Notes under the pieces: model-generated
The model's input: only the letters and a program-made list of their open reading frames with translations
Database searches by the model: none
Told to the model about the DNA's origin: nothing
Part shown: piece by piece, positions 8,675 through 17,195 of the stretch
Position numbering within the stretch: the first letter of the stretch is position 1
Layout of the letters: each line of letters begins with the position of its first letter
Program-made: the position numbers and the translations under genes
Source of the DNA: Vibrio sonorensis
Lineage (GTDB): Bacteria > Pseudomonadota > Gammaproteobacteria > Enterobacterales > Vibrionaceae
Reading direction: 5' to 3'
DNA: 64,000 nucleotides
NCBI RefSeq assembly: GCF_001854765.1
Contig: NZ_LJJE01000092.1
Location: 186,001 to 250,000, forward strand

Positions 8675-9388
8675 ATGAACTTATCCCCAGCAATGCGCCA
8701 TAAGTTGGCGCATATGAAAGCCGAACAAGAGCCAATGAATGTTGAAGTGGTAAACACCGATAGCCTTCATTTAAAGCTCATCGAGTTCGAAGAAGACCGC
8801 AAGTACTTAAAAGGTTTTAACGCCATTGCTGATCGAGTGGAACATAAACGCTCTGTATTAGTGCCTAAGTACAAGCCGTATATCGAAAAATACCTAGAAG
8901 ATGGTGACGTTTATTCGAACCCTATTTTCAGCGACATGATCGTGTGGTTGTTCGATATTCAAGAACTTGAATTGGCAATCGACTGGTGTTTCAAAGCTAT
9001 CGATTTGGGCTTGCCTCTTCCTGAGGGCTGGCGTCGAAAAGACTGGGGAACTGTCTGTGCTGATTTTGTTCTGCAGTGGGCAGAGAAAGAGTCTGTAGAA
9101 GGTCGCAGTGTAGAACCGTACTTTAGCCAGGTATTCGAGAAGGTCGAAAAAGAGTGGCGTTTGCATGAAGAGGTTCATGCCAAATGGTTCAAGTTTGCTG
9201 GTCTGCACCTGATTCGAAATGAAGAAGGTCACCCACTCGCTTCTTCGGTGGGCTGCGTTGAAACACTGCAAAAAGCTTTAGTGCTGCTTGAGCACGCTGA
9301 CGACAAAAGCGAAAAAGCCCAGGTGAAAACGCACATTAAAAAAATTAAGAGTCGGATTAACGCCTTACAAGAAGGCAAAAATCTGTAA
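8675..9388 (+). CDS. Terminase small subunit, endonuclease (gpM-type)
   Basis: A 237-residue partner of the ATPase subunit; in P2 this protein recognises and cuts cos DNA. The mid-region has FNAIADRVEHKR, a conserved element of this family, and IQELELAIDWCFKAIDLGLPLP. Size fits P2 gpM (about 247). It follows the capsid gene by 19 bases. Unlike in P2, the head completion gene does not follow directly; a GC-rich gap and a membrane protein gene come between. Confidence 0.87.
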   Translation: MNLSPAMRHKLAHMKAEQEPMNVEVVNTDSLHLKLIEFEEDRKYLKGFNAIADRVEHKRSVLVPKYKPYIEKYLEDGDVYSNPIFSDMIVWLFDIQELELAIDWCFKAIDLGLPLPEGWRRKDWGTVCADFVLQWAEKESVEGRSVEPYFSQVFEKVEKEWRLHEEVHAKWFKFAGLHLIRNEEGHPLASSVGCVETLQKALVLLEHADDKSEKAQVKTHIKKIKSRINALQEGKNL

Positions 9389-9509
9389 CTCAAAGACTCC
9401 TACGCCACCGCGCTCGGCTGGCGAGGTTGCAATAACCGCAAAGGTTCATTGTAAACCGTCGACCCAGTGGCTAGAGCGCCCCTATTTTGAAGAATCGTAA
9501 GGATTGATC
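9389..9509. other. Structured GC-rich gap inside the head operon
   Basis: These 121 bases hold no gene. They are richer in G+C than both flanks and contain short inverted repeats: CGCCA...TGGCG near 9402-9424, GGTT-GCAAT-AACC, and GGTT...AACC just after. The head operon is otherwise tightly packed, so this insert, with the membrane protein gene behind it, may mark an added cargo gene. A cos function was considered but cannot be shown. Confidence 0.35.
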
Positions 9510-9881
9510 ATGAAGAACTTAGTTAAATGGATAGTTACTTTGATGCTAGTGATAGTGGCATTAGTTAGTCACCAGTTGGGTTATGTCAGTGAAGGTGTGG
9601 TCAATCTGATGTTGGTAGCCGCTTGGCTCAATGCAGCCTTACTGATTTGCATGTTCTTCGTACTCTTTGATGACAAGAAGTTAAATGACTTTGCGGAACG
9701 GATTAGAACATCTGGGTTAAAGCCTTGGCAGAGCAAATTGCAATCAACACTCGTGACACTGATTGGCTGCACGTTTATCTATTTTGGTTATTGGATTACG
9801 GGAGCAGTCTGGTTAATAGCTGCACTGATTGCATCGGTAGTTACGTACGCTCTTCATCAAATGGCGAGTGTTGAACGATGA
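9510..9881 (+). CDS. Small multi-pass membrane protein inserted between gpM and gpL genes
   Basis: A 123-residue protein with four predicted membrane spans (about residues 6-24, 30-52, 77-95 and 97-115). The ATG at 9510 has AAGGA six bases upstream. P2 has no such gene between M and L, so it is a candidate moron (a cargo gene expressed from the prophage or late in infection). Superinfection exclusion, a holin-like role, or host membrane modification are all possible; nothing decides between them. Its stop overlaps the next start (ATGA), so it is translationally coupled to the head completion gene. Confidence 0.65.
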   Translation: MKNLVKWIVTLMLVIVALVSHQLGYVSEGVVNLMLVAAWLNAALLICMFFVLFDDKKLNDFAERIRTSGLKPWQSKLQSTLVTLIGCTFIYFGYWITGAVWLIAALIASVVTYALHQMASVER

Positions 9882-10297
9882 GCTTTGGTGGATACGTCGA
9901 AGAAAATGCAAATACGGACATCGAGTCCGGTGGCTGGCCTGTGCTGAAAACCAGTGAGTTTCGCCAGATGAGACGTATTCCTTCACTGTTCGATGAAAGC
10001 TCAATTATTACTGCACTTCAAGCCGCTAGCTTGTACGTGCAGGGTGAACTGGATGAATTGTTGATTGATGGTGAAGCACCTGCACTCGATACGCTGAAAG
10101 CATCCGTTTATAAGCGTGCCGTGTATGGAACCGCTCATGCTGACTTATTGCCAGAGTTCGCAACTCAAGACCGAAGAGAAGCGGCAGAAAATACAGCCGA
10201 AGACGATTTCAAACAGGCTGACCGATTTAGAACTCAAGCAAAACGGGACATTAGTTTGTTGCTTGGTAGAAGTGTCAACAAGGTGGATTTGATCTGA
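9878..10297 (+). CDS. Head completion/stabilization protein (gpL-type)
   Basis: A 139-residue protein of the gpL family: it plugs the packaged head and forms the neck connector. The pattern RRIPSLFDESSIITALQAASLYVQGEL and the C-terminal YKRAV...DLLPEFATQDRRE with ...RFRTQAKRDI are typical of this family. It overlaps genes on both sides by 1-4 bases, as in a polycistronic late operon. Confidence 0.82.
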   Translation: MSFGGYVEENANTDIESGGWPVLKTSEFRQMRRIPSLFDESSIITALQAASLYVQGELDELLIDGEAPALDTLKASVYKRAVYGTAHADLLPEFATQDRREAAENTAEDDFKQADRFRTQAKRDISLLLGRSVNKVDLI

Positions 10298-10779
10298 TGC
10301 AAACCAAATTACAAGCCTTACACAAATACCTATGTCAGCAACTTAAAGGCAATGTCCATGCGAAAAAAATTCATGCAACCCAAGCTGGCGGTGAGTTGAT
10401 TGTAAATGGTGAAGACAGAGGCAATGGCGGCTATCGAATTGCTAACTGGTTTTACCAAGCAGGGATACTGATCGAGAACTTCCCTCATAACAAATTAGAC
10501 CCAAATACATTGTTCGCTTTGGTGGCTTGTTGGATTTCTGAATTTGACCCTGAAAGGGACGAGAACGAAGAGCTTGGTAATCCTGATATCGAGATCGATG
10601 TAAACAACGAAGAAAGCGCAGATGTATTAATAAAAATTGCCTTTGAAGAACCCATCGAGTTGATACCAGACCCGAAAGGGTTAGTGCTTTGGAATAGCCA
10701 AACTTATCGAGTGAATCCAGTAGAAATCTGGATAGCGGAAGAAGGCGAAATCACGAATGCAGCCAACGATAACGCTTAA
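10297..10779 (+). CDS. Tail completion protein (gpR-type)
   Basis: A 160-residue protein resembling P2 gpR, which finishes the head-proximal end of the tail so it can join the head. The N-terminus QALHKYLCQQL and the central phrase DPNTLFALVACWISEFDPERDENEELGNPDI fit the family. Its 3' end overlaps the next gene by 23 bases. Confidence 0.75.
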   Translation: MQTKLQALHKYLCQQLKGNVHAKKIHATQAGGELIVNGEDRGNGGYRIANWFYQAGILIENFPHNKLDPNTLFALVACWISEFDPERDENEELGNPDIEIDVNNEESADVLIKIAFEEPIELIPDPKGLVLWNSQTYRVNPVEIWIAEEGEITNAANDNA

Positions 10780-11425
10780 CGCCAATGATGCAGTCAGTGC
10801 CAGAAAAGCACTTGAAGCGTTGATGCTGCCACCAAAGAAACGATTTTGGATTCTAAAAGATTTAGGTCGCTGGGAAATACGCAATACCCGAAGCCGCATT
10901 AAGCGTCAGAAAGACACTAAAAACAAAGCGTATGACAAGCGAAAGAAAGGCGAAGGTGCAGTACTAACGAGCTTCGCCAACGGGATGGAACCCTACGTTA
11001 AGAACGGAGCAAAGGATCTCGACTTAACGTGGAAAAGCCGGATTCAGGCAAAAAAAGCCGCTGTTCATCAACAAGGTATGACAGAGACGGTCACCGCCAG
11101 GCAGCACATAAAAAGCCAGAACAAAAGGTTTGGACAACCTGATTATGAAGCGCAAGCCACTGATGAACAAGCCCATGCACTGCGCCGTTTAGGTTACAAA
11201 ATCAGGCGAAAAGATGGCGGATTTAATCGCCTGAGTAAACGCAATATTCAAAAGCGACTGACGTTAGGTCAAGCAGGGCTAATTATCCGCATGATGCGTT
11301 CAGGTAGTCCGAAAGGGAAACAGAGCTGGACGATAGAAACACCAGAACGTGAGTTGCTTGGAACCCGAAAAGAACTGGTCACCAAACGACTGTTACGCAA
11401 CATCGAAAAAGCCAAGCACCGCTAG
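10757..11425 (+). CDS. Phage virion morphogenesis/tail completion protein (gpS-type)
   Basis: A basic 222-residue protein. Family hallmarks are the FWILKDLGRWEIRNTRSRIKRQKD region near residues 30-55 and the C-terminal RRLGYKIRRKDGG...KRLTLGQAGLIIRMMR. In P2, gpS works with gpR at the tail end that meets the head. It overlaps the preceding gene and ends 20 bases before the sheath gene. Confidence 0.82.
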   Translation: MQPTITLNANDAVSARKALEALMLPPKKRFWILKDLGRWEIRNTRSRIKRQKDTKNKAYDKRKKGEGAVLTSFANGMEPYVKNGAKDLDLTWKSRIQAKKAAVHQQGMTETVTARQHIKSQNKRFGQPDYEAQATDEQAHALRRLGYKIRRKDGGFNRLSKRNIQKRLTLGQAGLIIRMMRSGSPKGKQSWTIETPERELLGTRKELVTKRLLRNIEKAKHR

Positions 11426-11445
11426 GCGAAAAGAGGATAGAACTG

Positions 11446-12567
11446 ATGGCAACCGGAAAGGTAGAAGTCAATAACTTGAACTTGGGGCAAGGCGATATCC
11501 CCGAAATTGAACGCCATCTGCTTTTCATTGGCATTACGTCAAAAGCAGAACTGCAAGGCAAAGTCACTCGTGTTTCTGCAATGACTGACCTATCAGGTGT
11601 TGTCGCAGAAGATGAGTTGGGGGCGAATGTGATCGCCGCTCAACTTAACGGTAAGCAAAACTGGACTGCTGCTATCTATGGCTTAACCGCTCCAGAACTT
11701 TGGACGGGCGCAGTAGATGAAGCCAATAAAACGGATTCGTTCGAAGGTATTGTTCTGGTCGACAAGACCACGGATAAAGCCGCTTTTGATGACATGATGG
11801 CAAAACACAATGAGCTAGTGAGCAAACTAGGTCGTTGGGTGTTCATCTTGGCTGCAGTACCTGGTATCGATTCAGACACTCAAACATGGTCTGAATACGA
11901 AACGGCAATGCTTGCACTAGTGAAAGATGTTGCTGCGAATATGGTGGTACCAGTGCCACAGCTTCACGGTAATAACATCGGTGTACTCGCTGGTCGCCTG
12001 TGTGATCGCAGTGTTACGGTAGCAGACACACCTATGCGTGTTGCAACAGGCAATGTGTTGGGCTTGGGTGATGCACCTGTAGACAGTGCTGGCAAAGAAC
12101 TCGAAATGTCGACCATTGAAGCACTTGCAATCGCTCGTTACTCAGTGCCGCAATGGTATGCCGACTACGAAGGTATTTATTGGACTGATGCGACTACGCT
12201 CGAAGCTAAAGGTGGTGACTATCAGTACCTAGAGTATGTACGTCCGGTGCACAAACTTAATCGCCGTGTTCGCGTGAAAGCGATTCGTCGTATTGGTGAC
12301 AAAATCCTCAACTCTACACCAGAGTCTATCGAGCTCAATAAGCAGTATTTCTCAAAAGACATGCGCCAAATGAGTAAAGGTATTCAACTTGGTGATATTC
12401 AATTCCCAGGTGAAATCATGCCGCCACGTGATGGTGATGTGACTATCCAATGGATGACTAAATCAAAAGTGGTGATCGGTTTAATGGTGCAGCCGCATAA
12501 CTGCCCTAAGCACATTGTCGTCAATGTTGCGCTAGACCTGTCTAACCCAGCTGATCAGGAGGCATAA
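11446..12567 (+). CDS. Tail sheath protein (DUF2586-type)
   Basis: A 373-residue contractile sheath subunit. It differs from P2 FI and matches the DUF2586 type found in K139-like vibriophages: the start GKVEVNNLNLGQGDIPEIERHLLFIG and the C-terminal PGEIMPPRDGDVTIQWMTKSKVVIGLMVQP. The sheath contracts to drive the tube through the host envelope. It lies 2 bases ahead of the tube gene. Function is inferred from position and family; confidence in a sheath role is good. Confidence 0.8.
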   Translation: MATGKVEVNNLNLGQGDIPEIERHLLFIGITSKAELQGKVTRVSAMTDLSGVVAEDELGANVIAAQLNGKQNWTAAIYGLTAPELWTGAVDEANKTDSFEGIVLVDKTTDKAAFDDMMAKHNELVSKLGRWVFILAAVPGIDSDTQTWSEYETAMLALVKDVAANMVVPVPQLHGNNIGVLAGRLCDRSVTVADTPMRVATGNVLGLGDAPVDSAGKELEMSTIEALAIARYSVPQWYADYEGIYWTDATTLEAKGGDYQYLEYVRPVHKLNRRVRVKAIRRIGDKILNSTPESIELNKQYFSKDMRQMSKGIQLGDIQFPGEIMPPRDGDVTIQWMTKSKVVIGLMVQPHNCPKHIVVNVALDLSNPADQEA

Positions 12568-12569
12568 AT

Positions 12570-13019
12570 ATGCGCATTTCCGGTAAGAATCTCAAATTCA
12601 CTTTAAATGACCTCAAGATTAGTGCGCAGAAATGGACAGTTTCTATCACTGACAATAGTGCGGTGACCAAAACCAATGGCGTTCCTGATGGCTTTGTAGA
12701 AGGTGATGTCGAAGCATCTGGCGAATTAGAGCTGATCACTAGTCAATTTAACTTGCTGATGAAAGCTGCCGCTGGCGCAGGTTCATTCCGTGGTTTACCT
12801 ACGTTCGATGCTATGGGCTACGGCAAAACGGAGCGTGACGAACTCAAAGTAGAGATGTTTGGCATTAAGTTGAAAATCTCTGATCTGATTGATGCAGATA
12901 GCAACGGTGGTAGTGCGCTAGTTCATAAGATTCCGTTTGATGTGACAGATCCTGATTTTATCAACATCAATGGCGTGCCGTATCTACGACCAGAAGAAAC
13001 CGCCGACATTATTGGGTAG
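12570..13019 (+). CDS. Tail tube protein (DUF2597-type)
   Basis: A 149-residue protein directly behind the sheath gene. The start MRISGKNLKFTLNDLKI followed by NGVPDGFVEGDVEASGELEL matches the DUF2597 family, the functional equivalent of P2 FII. The subunits stack into the rigid inner tube of the tail. GGAGG sits a few bases before the ATG at the end of the sheath gene. Confidence 0.8.
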   Translation: MRISGKNLKFTLNDLKISAQKWTVSITDNSAVTKTNGVPDGFVEGDVEASGELELITSQFNLLMKAAAGAGSFRGLPTFDAMGYGKTERDELKVEMFGIKLKISDLIDADSNGGSALVHKIPFDVTDPDFININGVPYLRPEETADIIG

Positions 13020-13026
13020 GTGGTAG

Positions 13027-13254
13027 ATGCCGGACTTATTTGATCATGCAAGCGGTATCGAAACCAAACAAACGGAAATGGCACTGGCCAAGCAATTGGC
13101 AGCCAGTGCCAAAGCGAAAGCGCAGCACCCGAACGGCGAAACGCATTGCGTTGAATGCGGTGAGGAAATCCCAGCCGCACGCCGAAAGTATCTGCCTCAC
13201 TGCTGCACCTGTGTAGCTTGCCAAGAACTTCTAGAGAAGAGGGCAAAACGTTGA
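13027..13254 (+). CDS. TraR/DksA-type zinc-finger protein
   Basis: A 75-residue protein with the Cys4 zinc finger CVECGEEIPAARR...CCTCVACQ at residues about 42-64. This is the TraR/DksA motif carried by many P2-like phages. Such proteins bind in the secondary channel of RNA polymerase and alter promoter choice. Its stop overlaps the TTG start of the next gene (TTGA). Confidence 0.87.
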   Translation: MPDLFDHASGIETKQTEMALAKQLAASAKAKAQHPNGETHCVECGEEIPAARRKYLPHCCTCVACQELLEKRAKR

Positions 13255-13673
13255 AACGATTTGTATTGAAACGCCGTTATTTTCAAGACGGCACATTTGG
13301 AACACTTCACCGTGAAGACGGAAGCCAAGTGTGTGTGATTGCTGAACGTAGTTGGCGAAATAACCTGCCTGGTAAATCGTGTGTCCCAGAGGGTTCTTAC
13401 CAAATTCTGCCACATAAATCGCCTAAGTTTGGTGATTGCTATGCGCTAGAAGCTAGCGAACTGGGTGTAACTCGTCAGGGTCCGAGTTTAAGAACTCACA
13501 TTCTGATCCATAAAGCGAACACACCAAGCCAACTTCAAGGCTGTTTAGCACCAGGTGTTGATTTTGGTTTTGTTGGGAATGAATGGGCCGTGGTTAATTC
13601 AAAAGCAGCATTTGAAGCATTGATGCACGAGCTTGATGGTCAACCGGCTGTTTTAACCATCGTAAAGGACTGA
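13251..13673 (+). CDS. DUF5675 family protein, possible lysis function
   Basis: A 140-residue protein from TTG at 13251, placed there because it overlaps the previous stop and has AGAGGG upstream. Recognisable segments are LHREDGSQVCVIAERSW, NLPGKSCVPEGSYQI and a C-terminal GCLAPG with preceding HILIH. These fit DUF5675, a phage family often found where an endolysin would be. It is followed at once by a holin-like gene and no other candidate lysin is in the window, so a role in wall degradation is plausible but unproven. Confidence 0.7.
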   Translation: MKRFVLKRRYFQDGTFGTLHREDGSQVCVIAERSWRNNLPGKSCVPEGSYQILPHKSPKFGDCYALEASELGVTRQGPSLRTHILIHKANTPSQLQGCLAPGVDFGFVGNEWAVVNSKAAFEALMHELDGQPAVLTIVKD

Positions 13674-13676
13674 GCC

Positions 13677-14264
13677 ATGTGGGAAAGCGTTAAATCATTA
13701 ATTGCCACAGCCGCGCCAATGATTGGCACTGTGATCGGTGGCCCTGCAGGTGGTGCCGTAGGTGCGATGGTTGCGAGTACTCTAGGCGTAGAAAATACGC
13801 CAGAAGCTATCGAACAAGAGTTGCGAAACAATCCTGACGCGCTGCTAAAGCTCAAACAGCTTGAAAGTGATGAACGTATCAAACTGCAAGAGCTGGCTTT
13901 GAGTCACTCAAAGATTGAAAGCGAAGAACGCAAGTTGGCGATTACCACTCAAGCCGCCACCCAGCAAGCAGAGTTAGCCAGCAATGACGCCTATGTTCGA
14001 CGTTGGCGACCAACGTTTGGTTATGCGATGTGTTTGGCTTGGTCCCTGCTGTTCTTCGGCTTGGCTTTTGCGCTGGTTTTCCACCCAGAGCAAGCAGCCA
14101 GCGTTGTGAATAGTGTTGTGGCTCTTACTCCTTTGTTTAGCGTTGCTCTAGCCGTGTTGGGTATCAGCATCCATAAACGAAGCCAAGACAAGCAAGTCGC
14201 TCAAGGGACTAAACCTGCAGGGTTTATCGGGAGCTTAAAGCAAGCCGTTACGCAAGGAGGCTAA
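13677..14264 (+). CDS. Holin-like protein (3TM holin family)
   Basis: A 195-residue protein: a hydrophobic Gly/Ala-rich N-terminus (about 7-37), a charged coiled-coil stretch (about 45-100), the conserved YVRRWRPTFGYAMCLAW at about 103-119, and two further membrane spans (about 110-135 and 140-165). The YVRRWRP motif is typical of the three-span phage holin family. Holins make pores in the inner membrane at the time of lysis. It is 3 bases behind the DUF5675 gene and abuts the next membrane protein gene. Confidence 0.8.
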   Translation: MWESVKSLIATAAPMIGTVIGGPAGGAVGAMVASTLGVENTPEAIEQELRNNPDALLKLKQLESDERIKLQELALSHSKIESEERKLAITTQAATQQAELASNDAYVRRWRPTFGYAMCLAWSLLFFGLAFALVFHPEQAASVVNSVVALTPLFSVALAVLGISIHKRSQDKQVAQGTKPAGFIGSLKQAVTQGG

Positions 14265-14540
14265 ATGGAAGATTTGCGCGTGTGGTTGGCAGTGGCTGCT
14301 TTTCTACTGACTCTGATTGGCTTTGTGTACACACGTGCAGAGAAATCCAATAGCACAGCAAACAGCCTAATGCAGCGCACTCATCAAAATGAAATTGCTA
14401 TCGAAAGGATGAGAGCGGATAACGCGGAAAAATACGCAACGAAACACGAGCTTAGGGAAGCCGTGGACGACCTTAAAGAATCCATTAACGGACGGTTCGA
14501 CCGTCTAGAAACGAAATTAGATAGAGAGAAAATCACATGA
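14265..14540 (+). CDS. Small membrane-anchored coiled-coil protein (DUF2730/spanin-like)
   Basis: A 91-residue protein with one N-terminal membrane span (about 6-24) and a long charged helix to the end. This topology is shared by inner-membrane spanins (Rz) and XhlA/DUF2730-type lysis accessories. GGAGG lies just before the ATG inside the holin gene. Its position directly behind the holin favours a lysis role. The stop overlaps the next start by 4 bases. Confidence 0.6.
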   Translation: MEDLRVWLAVAAFLLTLIGFVYTRAEKSNSTANSLMQRTHQNEIAIERMRADNAEKYATKHELREAVDDLKESINGRFDRLETKLDREKIT

Positions 14541-14991
14541 GCAAGAAAACTATCGTTCTAACTATTGCAGGTTCGGATATTCAGTTTGCACCAACTCCAG
14601 AGCTTTACGGTGAGTATGTCGGTGCGATGGCACGTGGTGACATGACCGATTCGGCACACAACTTTGTTATGCAGTCAGCGCAAGGCGATGAAGAGAAAGA
14701 AACATTACGCAAGCTTGATGAAGACAACGCTGGCGCAATGATTCAGGTTGCAGGGACGTTAGTTGGTGAGTATGCACCGAAGGTGGCGATCTCAGTAAAA
14801 AAATAGAAGAGCTGGTTAAGTCGCTTGAATCAAGCGACTTACTCCAGATGTACGCATTACGAAGGAAATGGTTGCCCCACGAACCTGATACAGAAATGAG
14901 CTTGGCTCAAGCGGTTTGGTTAGAGAAACAACACTGGGATAACACCGCGATTTCTAATGCGAACGGAACAGCGAAAGCTTTTGCAGGATAA
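14537..14991 (+). CDS. Tail assembly chaperone with programmed -1 frameshift (E/E+E'-like)
   Basis: The zero-frame product is 89 residues ending at TAG 14804-14806. Directly before that stop is a run of seven A (14797-14803), a perfect X-XXY-YYZ slippery heptamer. A -1 slip continues as IEELVKSLESSDLLQMYALRR and on to TAA at 14989-14991, adding 62 residues (about 151 in all). The extension leaves no gap before the tape measure gene at 14995. This copies the E/E+E' (lambda G/GT) design, in which a minor extended form recruits tape measure protein to tube subunits. Confidence 0.85.
14797..14803 (+). other. Slippery heptamer for -1 ribosomal frameshifting
   Basis: AAAAAAA read as A-AAA-AAA in the chaperone frame, followed at once by TAG. 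A -1 slip fuses the downstream frame, which is open for 62 codons up to the next gene. A stem GTCGCTTGA/TCAAGCGAC at about 14820-14838 follows 16 bases after the heptamer and could act as the stimulatory hairpin. Confidence 0.8.
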
Positions 14992-14994
14992 CGA

Positions 14995-16866
14995 ATGTCT
15001 TTACCAGAACCACTACGATTCACAGTTGGATTGATAGACCAAATTAGTAAACCGCTGGGCAATATTCAGCGTCAGTTTAGTAGTATGGCTTCTTCCTACC
15101 GAGACGGTACTCACACTATGGTGTCGGGTGCGGCTGGCGTAGCTGGTGCTGGTATTGCTTTGCAACAAGCTCTAATGCCAGCGATTGAGATGGACAGAGC
15201 ACTAGGTGAAGTCAAATCACTGGGTGTTGCTGATGCTCAGTTAAAGAACTTGGCGGAAACTGCACTACAGTTCTCTGTTGAATATGGCAAGTCGGCCTCT
15301 GACTTTGTCGCCGCTTCCTATGATATTCAATCTGCAATTGCTGGGTTGGCTGGCAATGAGTTGTCCGAGTTTACTCGCGCCTCTGGTGTGTTGGCCGCTG
15401 CCACGAAAGCCGATACAGCAACCATCACCAATTACGTTGGCACCATGTATGGAATATTCCAGAACACCGCTAACGATATGGGTAAAGCCAATTGGGTAAA
15501 TATGCTTGGTGGTCAAACTGCTAAAGCGGTTCAAATCTTCAAAACCACAGGTTCGGAAATGTCATCTGCATTTACTTCGGTAGGTGCTGCAGCGACATCT
15601 GTTGGTGTTGGGATGACCGAGCAAATGGCTATTCTTGGCACTCTTCAATCGACCATGAGTGGTAGTGAAGCAGGTACCAAGTATCGAGCGTTCTTAGCTG
15701 GTGCAGCCAAAGCACAAGACACTCTCAATATGTCGTTTACTGACTCACAGGGTCAGTTGCTTCCAATCGTCGACATTCTAGGAAAGTTGAAGCAACGATA
15801 TGGGGAAACAATTTCAGTTGCGGAAGCTGCGGAACTGTCAAAAGCGTTTGGTTCGCAAGAAGCCACAGCAATGATCCAATTGCTGATGCAAAACACCGAT
15901 GGTTTAGCCGGTTCAATAGAGCAATTAGGTCAGGTGAAAGGACTCGACGCTGCTGAACAGATGGCAGGCGCAATGACCGACCAATGGGAACGAATGGAGC
16001 AGGGAATTTATGCAATTAGAGCAGCGATTGGTACTGCTTTGCTGCCGTCCTTGTTGCCAATGGTTCAAGGTTTGGCAGATGGCGCAATGCAGCTTGTCGA
16101 GTGGACCAAATTGTTCCCCAATATTACTCGATACATTGGTTATGCAACGGTTGCTTTCTTTGGTCTAGTCGCTGCAGGTGGTGTGATCACCATGTTGACG
16201 GGAGCATTCCAGATGCTTGGCGTGACAGTTTCACTTCTTGGTGGCGGAATTCTGAAAACATTTATGTTTGCCGTAAGTGGTGTGTCAAAAACGCTTGGGT
16301 TGTTAAAGGTAGTTATGTTTGCGGTCAATGCTGTTATTGCTGCCAACCCAATCATTCTAATCGTGGGGGCGTGTGTTGCGGCGGGTGCTGCAGTCGTCGG
16401 GCTTATGTACTACTGGGATGATCTTAAAGCTAGCTTTGGCGACACAACATGGTTCCAAGTTTTAACCGCAATCACTGCACCTATTCGAGCTTTGTTTGCC
16501 GCTATCTATGGTGGTTGGAAATGGGTGACAAGTGGCTTTACTGACTTATCGGGCTTTGATGGTCTATTTGCCATTGTTGACGAAGTGAAAGCCGTGTTTG
16601 AAAACTTGTTCGGCTGGATTGGTGAAGGCTTTGACAGCGTGATCAGTTGGATACCAGGTTTCGGTGATGATGAAGCACCAGGTAAAACCATTGGTGCAGT
16701 TCAGCAAGCCACGCCAAAAGCGAGAGTTCAACAAGGTGGCGTTGCTCGTCAGATGTCGACTTACAACCAAGGACGTTCGACGAATTACGGCGGCGTAAAC
16801 ATTTATCCAACGTACATGAATAGCCCACAAGACATGGCTAATGAACTAGAGATGGCTGCGCCATGA
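14995..16866 (+). CDS. Tail tape measure protein (gpT-type)
   Basis: A 623-residue protein that sets tail length and is ejected with the DNA. It starts with a helical region, has the Gly/Ala/Ser-rich TMP core with ALGEVKSLGVADAQLKNLAE (about 60-80), and several hydrophobic segments in the second half (about 380-480) that could insert in the host membrane. It is shorter than P2 gpT (815), implying a shorter tail. It follows the frameshifted chaperone, the standard order. Confidence 0.9.
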   Translation: MSLPEPLRFTVGLIDQISKPLGNIQRQFSSMASSYRDGTHTMVSGAAGVAGAGIALQQALMPAIEMDRALGEVKSLGVADAQLKNLAETALQFSVEYGKSASDFVAASYDIQSAIAGLAGNELSEFTRASGVLAAATKADTATITNYVGTMYGIFQNTANDMGKANWVNMLGGQTAKAVQIFKTTGSEMSSAFTSVGAAATSVGVGMTEQMAILGTLQSTMSGSEAGTKYRAFLAGAAKAQDTLNMSFTDSQGQLLPIVDILGKLKQRYGETISVAEAAELSKAFGSQEATAMIQLLMQNTDGLAGSIEQLGQVKGLDAAEQMAGAMTDQWERMEQGIYAIRAAIGTALLPSLLPMVQGLADGAMQLVEWTKLFPNITRYIGYATVAFFGLVAAGGVITMLTGAFQMLGVTVSLLGGGILKTFMFAVSGVSKTLGLLKVVMFAVNAVIAANPIILIVGACVAAGAAVVGLMYYWDDLKASFGDTTWFQVLTAITAPIRALFAAIYGGWKWVTSGFTDLSGFDGLFAIVDEVKAVFENLFGWIGEGFDSVISWIPGFGDDEAPGKTIGAVQQATPKARVQQGGVARQMSTYNQGRSTNYGGVNIYPTYMNSPQDMANELEMAAP

Positions 16867-17195
16867 GTAAAGACTACCTGTACCAAGATTTGCTCATAGA
16901 AAACGGTGATGTCGTTTTAGATGCTGGTCGAAATCCAGTGATGATTCAAGACAGAGCCGTGATCGCCCAAGACATTAAACACGCCATTATCGAAAGCGGT
17001 TTAGCGGTGGCTTTGATTGGTGAAAAGTCTCGTGATGGTCGCAGTGACATTAAAAAGCAAATAGAGCTCTTGGTTGAAGAAGAGGTTCGATTGGTACCAG
17101 GTACCGTTCGAATGGAAGAGCCAGAACTAGGCAAAATCTGGATTTTCGCAACAACACGTGACTTTGGCGACATCGAAATAGAGGTTGAAAGCTAA
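16863..17195 (+). CDS. DUF2590 family protein, probable baseplate wedge (gpW-like position)
   Basis: A 110-residue protein. Segments such as YQDLLIENGDVVLDAGRNPVMI and RVVIAQDIKHAI-type sequence recall gp25/gpW lysozyme-like baseplate proteins, and the DUF2590 family occurs at this spot in K139-like phages just ahead of gpJ. It overlaps the tape measure gene by 4 bases and the next small gene by 1 base. Confidence 0.72.
   Translation: MSKDYLYQDLLIENGDVVLDAGRNPVMIQDRAVIAQDIKHAIIESGLAVALIGEKSRDGRSDIKKQIELLVEEEVRLVPGTVRMEEPELGKIWIFATTRDFGDIEIEVES

Noticed and set aside
9440..9500. tRNA-like TGGCTAGAGCG sequence in the head-operon gap
   Set aside because: No acceptor or T-arm pairing and no TTCGA-type loop could be assembled around it.
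14797..14991. Tail chaperone break as another sequencing error
   Set aside because: It has a perfect A7 slippery site and a stop in the zero frame, and the extended frame matches the expected chaperone layout, so it is programmed.
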